DNA of 64,000 nucleotides from NCBI GenBank assembly GCA_025267735.1, contig CM046297.1:33258011-33322010 (forward strand), written 5' to 3'. The stretch comes from Mactra quadrangularis (lineage: Eukaryota; Mollusca; Bivalvia; Venerida; Mactridae). A program made the position numbers and the translations under genes. Positions 61,401 through 64,000 of the stretch are shown in pieces (within the stretch, counting starts at the first letter, position 1; each line of letters opens with the position of its first letter). Below the pieces are notes generated by a model. It had not been told where the DNA came from. It ran no database searches and was given only the letters and a program-made list of their open reading frames with translations.

Positions 61401-63723
61401 AACATGGATTATCCAAAATGATTTCTCTGTCCTGAACATTTTGCTATATAAAGTATAGTAAAAAAGTCCATTTTATCCGAAATGGGTTATCCGAATATCA
61501 TGGATTATCTGAAGTAATACTTTGGTCCCTATGTTAAGATAATTATAGAATTTCACACCCTTTATCCTAAGGGGGTCAACTATGACGATTGGTATGTCCC
61601 CTTATTAAGGAGACATAGACAATAGGGCGTGAAAAACATACGCACCTGTATATTGTATATTATAAAGACGTGTCATAATCGACATCATTTTTGCAAACCG
61701 TTGAGCGTAAATTGTCTTTAAATAGTTAATTCATATATTATCAATTTAAGTAAACTTTTGTTCACTAATAATTTGACTTCATTAGAATTATTGTTTGTTT
61801 CTGTTTTTGTTGTATTTGATTGAATGCCGTTCAGTATGTTTTCGCATACCTTTTAATTTGTTCTTATTTCGTTAAAAACTACTAACAAAAGTTTTGAATA
61901 TAATACAGATAATTTTTGACTAAATCATCTTAAATCATATCTTGAATACGCTTAATCATTCTAGTCTAGAAATATGAATTAAAACACTATAACACAAGAT
62001 TTACTAGCCGAGGAATTTGGCGAATGATGTTTTTTTTCAAACACAGGAGAATACTTCAAATATTTTGAGAAATTGACAGATAAAATCATAAAAAAATGAC
62101 TTGTTCAGTAAATGCTCTACTCGAGCAAAAATCACCTCCTTTAAAAAAGAGTGACTTTATAATGTGACGACGACGATTCAATGTTATTTGTCAGTGACTT
62201 AAAGCATACATTCCGTTGTCGGAATCAATATCATTCGTTCGTGACTTTAGCTTCAACCTTCCGTTGACTAAAAGTTTATATTGTTTATTGTTAATGTTAT
62301 GTGTATAACGTATACATAATTATTTGTTTGTTTTATAGATGTGAACAAGCATGTATTGTGAATAAAATATTTTAGAATACAAGCTATTAAGCTTGTTTAT
62401 TTTTCATTTTACCGTTTTTTTTATCTAAGAGTAAGACGTGTGTTACATATCATATGACGTCATCAACTACACACAACTTACGTTCGATGTCAGATTTTAG
62501 CATTTTATCACTTCGAACCTTGTAAATACGCATACTATCAAAGATTTTGATCTTTTATCACATTGAATCAATACAACCAGTGAGTTTTAAATGTAGCAGC
62601 AAGTTATACCACCCATAAACATACGAAAGACCTTAACTTACATTAAGTCACGTTTGATATTATTTCCCAATACCTTTGAAAACGGCTTTATCCGAAATCC
62701 CGGATTATCCTAATTATTTTTTCGGTCCCTACGAAGTCGGATAATCGAGGTTTAACTGTATTTATAACTGAGAAACTTAGAACATTAAAACAATTATCAT
62801 ACTGAACAACTATAAGGAAAAACATTTAATACAATGTATACCTTGGTTGAAAATTCTTCACAAACTGAATGGAAATATGTAAATTTTATTAACTAACTTT
62901 CCAGGTGTTCCTTTTAAATTATTACTGAGGGATCAAAATGAAAAAAAAACTGATTGCTCTATATATATAAGATTAAAAACAAGAACTGATCATAAGCTTC
63001 ATATAGATTAAATAATAATAAGATTGGATTTACATTAAATATCCAACAGAAGTCCACTTATTGCACAGTAACTGGTTAATCAGTTGCTTGATTGGTAACA
63101 AAAGTAGCTTTAAAAACCAGTGAAGTTCACACTTCATAAAAAAGATTAAAAGACTGATCATTCAAAGACAATAAAACAGAATTCTAGACATGTTATACAT
63201 TATTTCACTATCACAATGTATTAAACATCAACTTATAATTATCACAAGACATCTTGAGATATGGTTATATGTCTTGTACCTTATGGAAAATAATGTACCA
63301 ATATCAGCATCAAACATTTCTGTTCAGAATACCCCAAAAAAGTGTAAGAAGTTCAATTCAACACGATTAAACAGGGGGAAATTCACTCAACACCAATACC
63401 TCATGGAACTTGGTCAGTGACCACCTGCTTCTTTCTTTAAGACTTGAATTAAGTTTCAAGTTAATGTCTCAAAACATTTCTTAAAAAGGAGTACAAAAAT
63501 TTGCACATTGTAATTCATAATCACTAACACCTAGATAATAAAAAAGGTATCACTTGTTATTAATATTCTTGCAGCTCCCTGCATTTGATGGAAAAAGCAA
63601 GTACAAAAAAGTCCATCAGTAATTTAACAAAATAATGACACATACCATTTTCCCAAGTTTCTTATGATGTCTGGATGATCTCCTTCTAATGTAGACATTC
63701 TTTCTATATCTCTTCTTAGAAAC
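52437..63723 (-). CDS. C2H2 zinc-finger protein with an internal 2A-like motif, multi-exon, family not recognised
   Basis: Exons read on the minus strand are 63646-63723, 59768-59861, 58305-58555, 57214-57360, 56222-56297, 55021-55103, 54492-54665 and a terminal 52437-52442. From 58305 onward every junction is GT-AG and every phase fits (0, 0, 1, 0, 0). Between 63646, 59768 and 58555 the phases do not fit, so exons are missing there. In order the product has helical-looking N-terminal pieces, a classical finger (CPFCSVKCSNEDFFLDHYIRRH with C-x2-C and H-x3-H), an acidic/polar linker, the DVESNPGP motif, then a tandem CxWxxC finger pair. That tandem form occurs in Gli/Zic, AEBP2 and ARID2 proteins. 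A nuclear DNA- or chromatin-binding role is inferred only from the fingers. The N-terminus lies beyond the window or in undetected exons. Confidence 0.7.
52506..52942 (-). mobile_element. GTCCGT / GGTCAAGGTC element, complete copy in intron
   Basis: Reverse-orientation match to 24868-25375, from the CCTAGGCGGAGCATTATATG end to GGGGGTATAACATAATATGC, with AGACGGACGGACAGACAGAC between. It includes two GACCTTGACC units. Confidence 0.75.
52988..53067. mobile_element. Near-perfect 40-bp-arm hairpin
   Basis: TATTCTGTTTCTTATCTGCT with TAGTTTTGCGTTTTATTAGT pairs with the following ACTAATAAAACACAAACTAA and GCATATAAGAAACAGAATA with almost no loop. Related to 10640-11062. Confidence 0.75.
53340..54260. 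repeat. Intronic repeats: SINE tail fragment and two ~170-bp units
   Basis: GGAGTTAACGCCGTGTCAAC (53373) is a reverse SINE family B-type tail, followed by a B-box-like GGTTTGAATCCTGGG (53462). GACATGTGTGAGGTTTC, GGACCATAATTCAGTCC and AAATTCATCC blocks repeat at ~53680-53800 and ~53840-53960. A CAGTGACCTA..CCCAAGC block then repeats at ~54036 and ~54172. Confidence 0.5.
54492..54665 (-). CDS. Zinc-finger gene exon with tandem CxWxxC fingers
   Basis: Acceptor ACTTTTTCAG, donor AAT/GTGAGT, 58 codons. Finger 1 is CKWDACSCVFTRLG followed by LDEHLIQH; finger 2 is CRWMDCNVRKEDRW followed by LEIHVLQH. The paired C-x-W-x2-C form resembles the tandem CWCH2 unit of Gli/Zic, AEBP2 and ARID2 proteins, in which the two fingers pack together. 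Confidence 0.8.
55021..55103 (-). CDS. Zinc-finger gene exon ending in a 2A-like ribosome-skipping motif
   Basis: Acceptor TATTATTTCAG, donor CCT/GTAAGT. Only one frame is open. It reads LLKVEDKHDTSRMS, then LLLSNDVESNPGP, where DVESNPGP fills the D-[VI]-E-x-N-P-G-P consensus exactly and is preceded by a leucine run, as in many 2A peptides. The last codon of the exon is the final proline. Both flanking junction phases fit. In known 2A sequences the ribosome fails to form the Gly-Pro bond and continues, giving two proteins. Activity here is inferred, not shown. Confidence 0.75.
55123..55439 (-). mobile_element. CCCCGCTTCGAAGAAGAGGG element, copy 3, with duplicated terminus
   Basis: Reverse-orientation match to 10284-10563. 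Its outer ~42 bases (TATACCCCCCTCTTCTTCGA plus AGCGGGGGTATAAT) are present twice in tandem at ~55357-55439. Its other end stops about 17 bases from the splice acceptor of the 2A-motif exon. Confidence 0.75.
55886..56200 (+). mobile_element. SINE family A, copy 4
   Basis: ACCGGGCTAGCTCAGTTGGA head, B-box-like AGGTTCAATTATCTGA, CAGCTTAATCCAGAGATTTA and tail matching copy 1. Flanks AATATAAGTTATAT and AAATAAGTTTATAT look like a diverged target duplication. Confidence 0.75.
56222..56297 (-). CDS. Zinc-finger gene linker exon
   Basis: Acceptor TTTCTCTTGTAG, donor GAAG/GTATGC. It encodes DKREKCEVNPSSEDTTFFTD then NTKNE, a polar linker, and ends in phase 1, matching the two-base start of the 55103 exon. 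Confidence 0.65.
56400..57020 (-). mobile_element. GGTCAAGGTCA-type element, reverse copy
   Basis: GTGACCTTGACCTTTGACCC, CCAATAGGGCACATCCTTGA and GGGCTAC blocks repeat, the inverse of 15511-16880. An internal end, AACAAGAGCTCCGCTGGGCG, occurs near 56585. It lies between two zinc-finger exons. Confidence 0.6.
57214..57360 (-). CDS. Zinc-finger gene exon with a C2H2 finger
   Basis: Acceptor AAATTTCAG, donor AAG/GTACAT (an alternative GTAAAG donor is six bases earlier, also phase 0). It encodes SWISCPFCSVKCSNEDFF and LDHYIRRHQHQPVTELC: C-x2-C followed by H-x4-H/H-x3-H, a C2H2 finger. Confidence 0.75.
57361..58304. other. Intron of the zinc-finger gene, nothing recognised
   Basis: AT-rich; no repeat ends or exon-like segments noticed. 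Confidence 0.35.
58305..58555 (-). CDS. Zinc-finger gene exon, helical region
   Basis: Acceptor GATTTTTTAG, donor AAG/GTAATA. 83 codons include KHVAVETLGILMFHQFR, IHFKTIHQQHHIF and FLNDVVNIYIQPLQKCVKR, predicted mostly helical, and a basic C-terminal end (VCKKK). The phase-0 junction joins cleanly to the finger exon at 57360. Confidence 0.65.
58951..59646. mobile_element. CAAGAGCTGTCACAGGAGAC element with internal tandem units
   Basis: It begins CAAGAGCTGTCACAGGAGAC and ends CGACACTAGGGCCAGTAGTA then GAGCTCTCC. Inside, GTCACATGAGATG..GTTGAT..ATAAGGAACATA recurs about every 120-150 bases (near 58990, 59140, 59300, 59460). Non-coding; lies in an intron. Confidence 0.65.
59768..59861 (-). CDS. 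Zinc-finger gene, candidate exon
   Basis: Acceptor TTTCTTACAG, donor CTG/GTATGTG. The single open frame reads CESNPLEYLCEEIDDNFAVE then IKANHLVGSYL. No domain recognised. It ends in phase 0, which does not fit the 58555 acceptor (phase 1). Confidence 0.55.
59862..61359. other. Intronic stretch, nothing recognised
   Basis: AT-rich. An exon is expected somewhere between 59862 and 63645 because the flanking phases do not fit, but none could be picked out with confidence. Confidence 0.3.
61362..62758. mobile_element. pogo/Tigger-like element, ~1.4 kb, no transposase frame
   Basis: It begins CAGTTAAGTCTCGATTATCT and ends with the inverse form GGATAATCGAGGTTTAACTG, flanked on both sides by TA (61360-61361 and 62759-62760), the target duplication of the Tc1/mariner-pogo superfamily. 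TTATCCGAAAT and CGGTCCCTA sub-terminal blocks also recur at each end. No transposase reading frame is visible, so it is non-autonomous or decayed. Confidence 0.75.
62761..63645. other. Intronic stretch, nothing recognised
   Basis: AT-rich, no exon or repeat recognised. Confidence 0.35.
63646..63723 (-). CDS. Zinc-finger gene, candidate upstream exon
   Basis: It encodes FLRRDIERMSTLEGD and PDIIRNLGK between TTATAAG (acceptor) and TG/GTATGTG (donor). It ends in phase 2; joining directly to the exon at 59861 would create TGA, so at least one exon between them is unseen or this exon belongs to a different transcript. Confidence 0.5.
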
Positions 63724-63896
63724 CTTATAAAATACAGAAACAATGATAATTAAGAAGTAATTAAAATCATAATAGCCAAATTTCTACCCTTTATGAACAC
63801 ATTTAAAACAGAACAAAGATATTAATCTCAATTCTGGGGACAAACAAATAAATAAAGCATTCCATTTTTCTCCTCTCTTGTACAGAAAAAATAAGC

Positions 63897-64000
63897 AGCC
63901 AAGTTAGCTCAGTTAGTAGCATGCAAGTCTAGTGATCGAGGGGTCGATTCCTGGGCAGGGCATACTAACAAAAGCTTAGTCATGAAATAATTTCTATGAA
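63897..64000 (+). mobile_element. SINE family A, copy 5, cut by the window end
   Basis: AAGTTAGCTCAGTTAGTAGC head, GATCGAGGGGTCGATTCCTG B-box region and GTCATGAAATAATTTCTATG match copy 1. Confidence 0.7.

Noticed and set aside
1..64000. CRISPR array, phage or bacterial mobile system
   Set aside because: All tandem repeats found lack unique spacers, the genes have introns and the SINEs are eukaryotic; no prokaryotic signal was seen.

Overview
The window is AT-rich animal nuclear DNA: spliced genes, canonical GT-AG introns, tRNA-derived SINEs, decayed LINEs, satellites and a very high density of palindromic (foldback/MITE-type) elements. The kinase, the PLAC8-family protein, the EGF-rich receptor and the abundant elements carrying GTCCGTCCGT plus GGTCAAGGTCAC blocks together suggest a mollusc, most likely a bivalve. 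That assignment is inference; no species-specific marker was recognised. All calls were made by reading, with no alignment or database search.

Layout. 0.1-2.6 kb (+): the last three exons of a MAP3K2/3-type (MEKK2/3) kinase, with transposable elements in both introns. 2.6-12.1 kb: no gene, dispersed and tandem repeats. 12.17-12.50 kb (-): a complete single-coding-exon PLAC8/cornifelin-like gene. 12.55-22 kb: a 3-kb foldback element, GTCCGT-type repeats, two hAT-like MITEs and SINEs. 22.4-23.0 kb (-): 3' end of a LINE. 24.7-27 kb: nested palindromes and an 18-bp minisatellite. 27.4-30.45 kb (+): a decayed LINE with endonuclease and reverse-transcriptase remnants. 30.83-36.26 kb (-): an EGF-repeat receptor whose signal-peptide, transmembrane and tail exons are intact and phase-compatible but whose ectodomain exon carries an amber stop and frameshifts. 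40.3-43.1 kb: a satellite of ~100-bp and ~85-bp monomers. 44.4-47.3 and 49.3-50.2 kb: an 80-bp satellite split by ~2 kb of other sequence, followed by a 620-bp palindrome. 52.4-63.7 kb (-): a multi-exon C2H2 zinc-finger gene of unrecognised family. 61.4-62.8 kb: a pogo/Tigger-like element inside that gene's span.

The most interesting signal is in the zinc-finger gene. One exon (55021-55103, -) ends exactly in DVESNPGP, a full match to the 2A ribosome-skipping consensus D-[VI]-E-x-N-P-G-P, preceded by a leucine run. The next exon, in phase, encodes a tandem CxWxxC zinc-finger pair. If active, the motif would release a small (~60-residue) zinc-finger peptide from the rest of the protein.

The genes show no evidence of working together; this is ordinary metazoan gene order with heavy repeat invasion.
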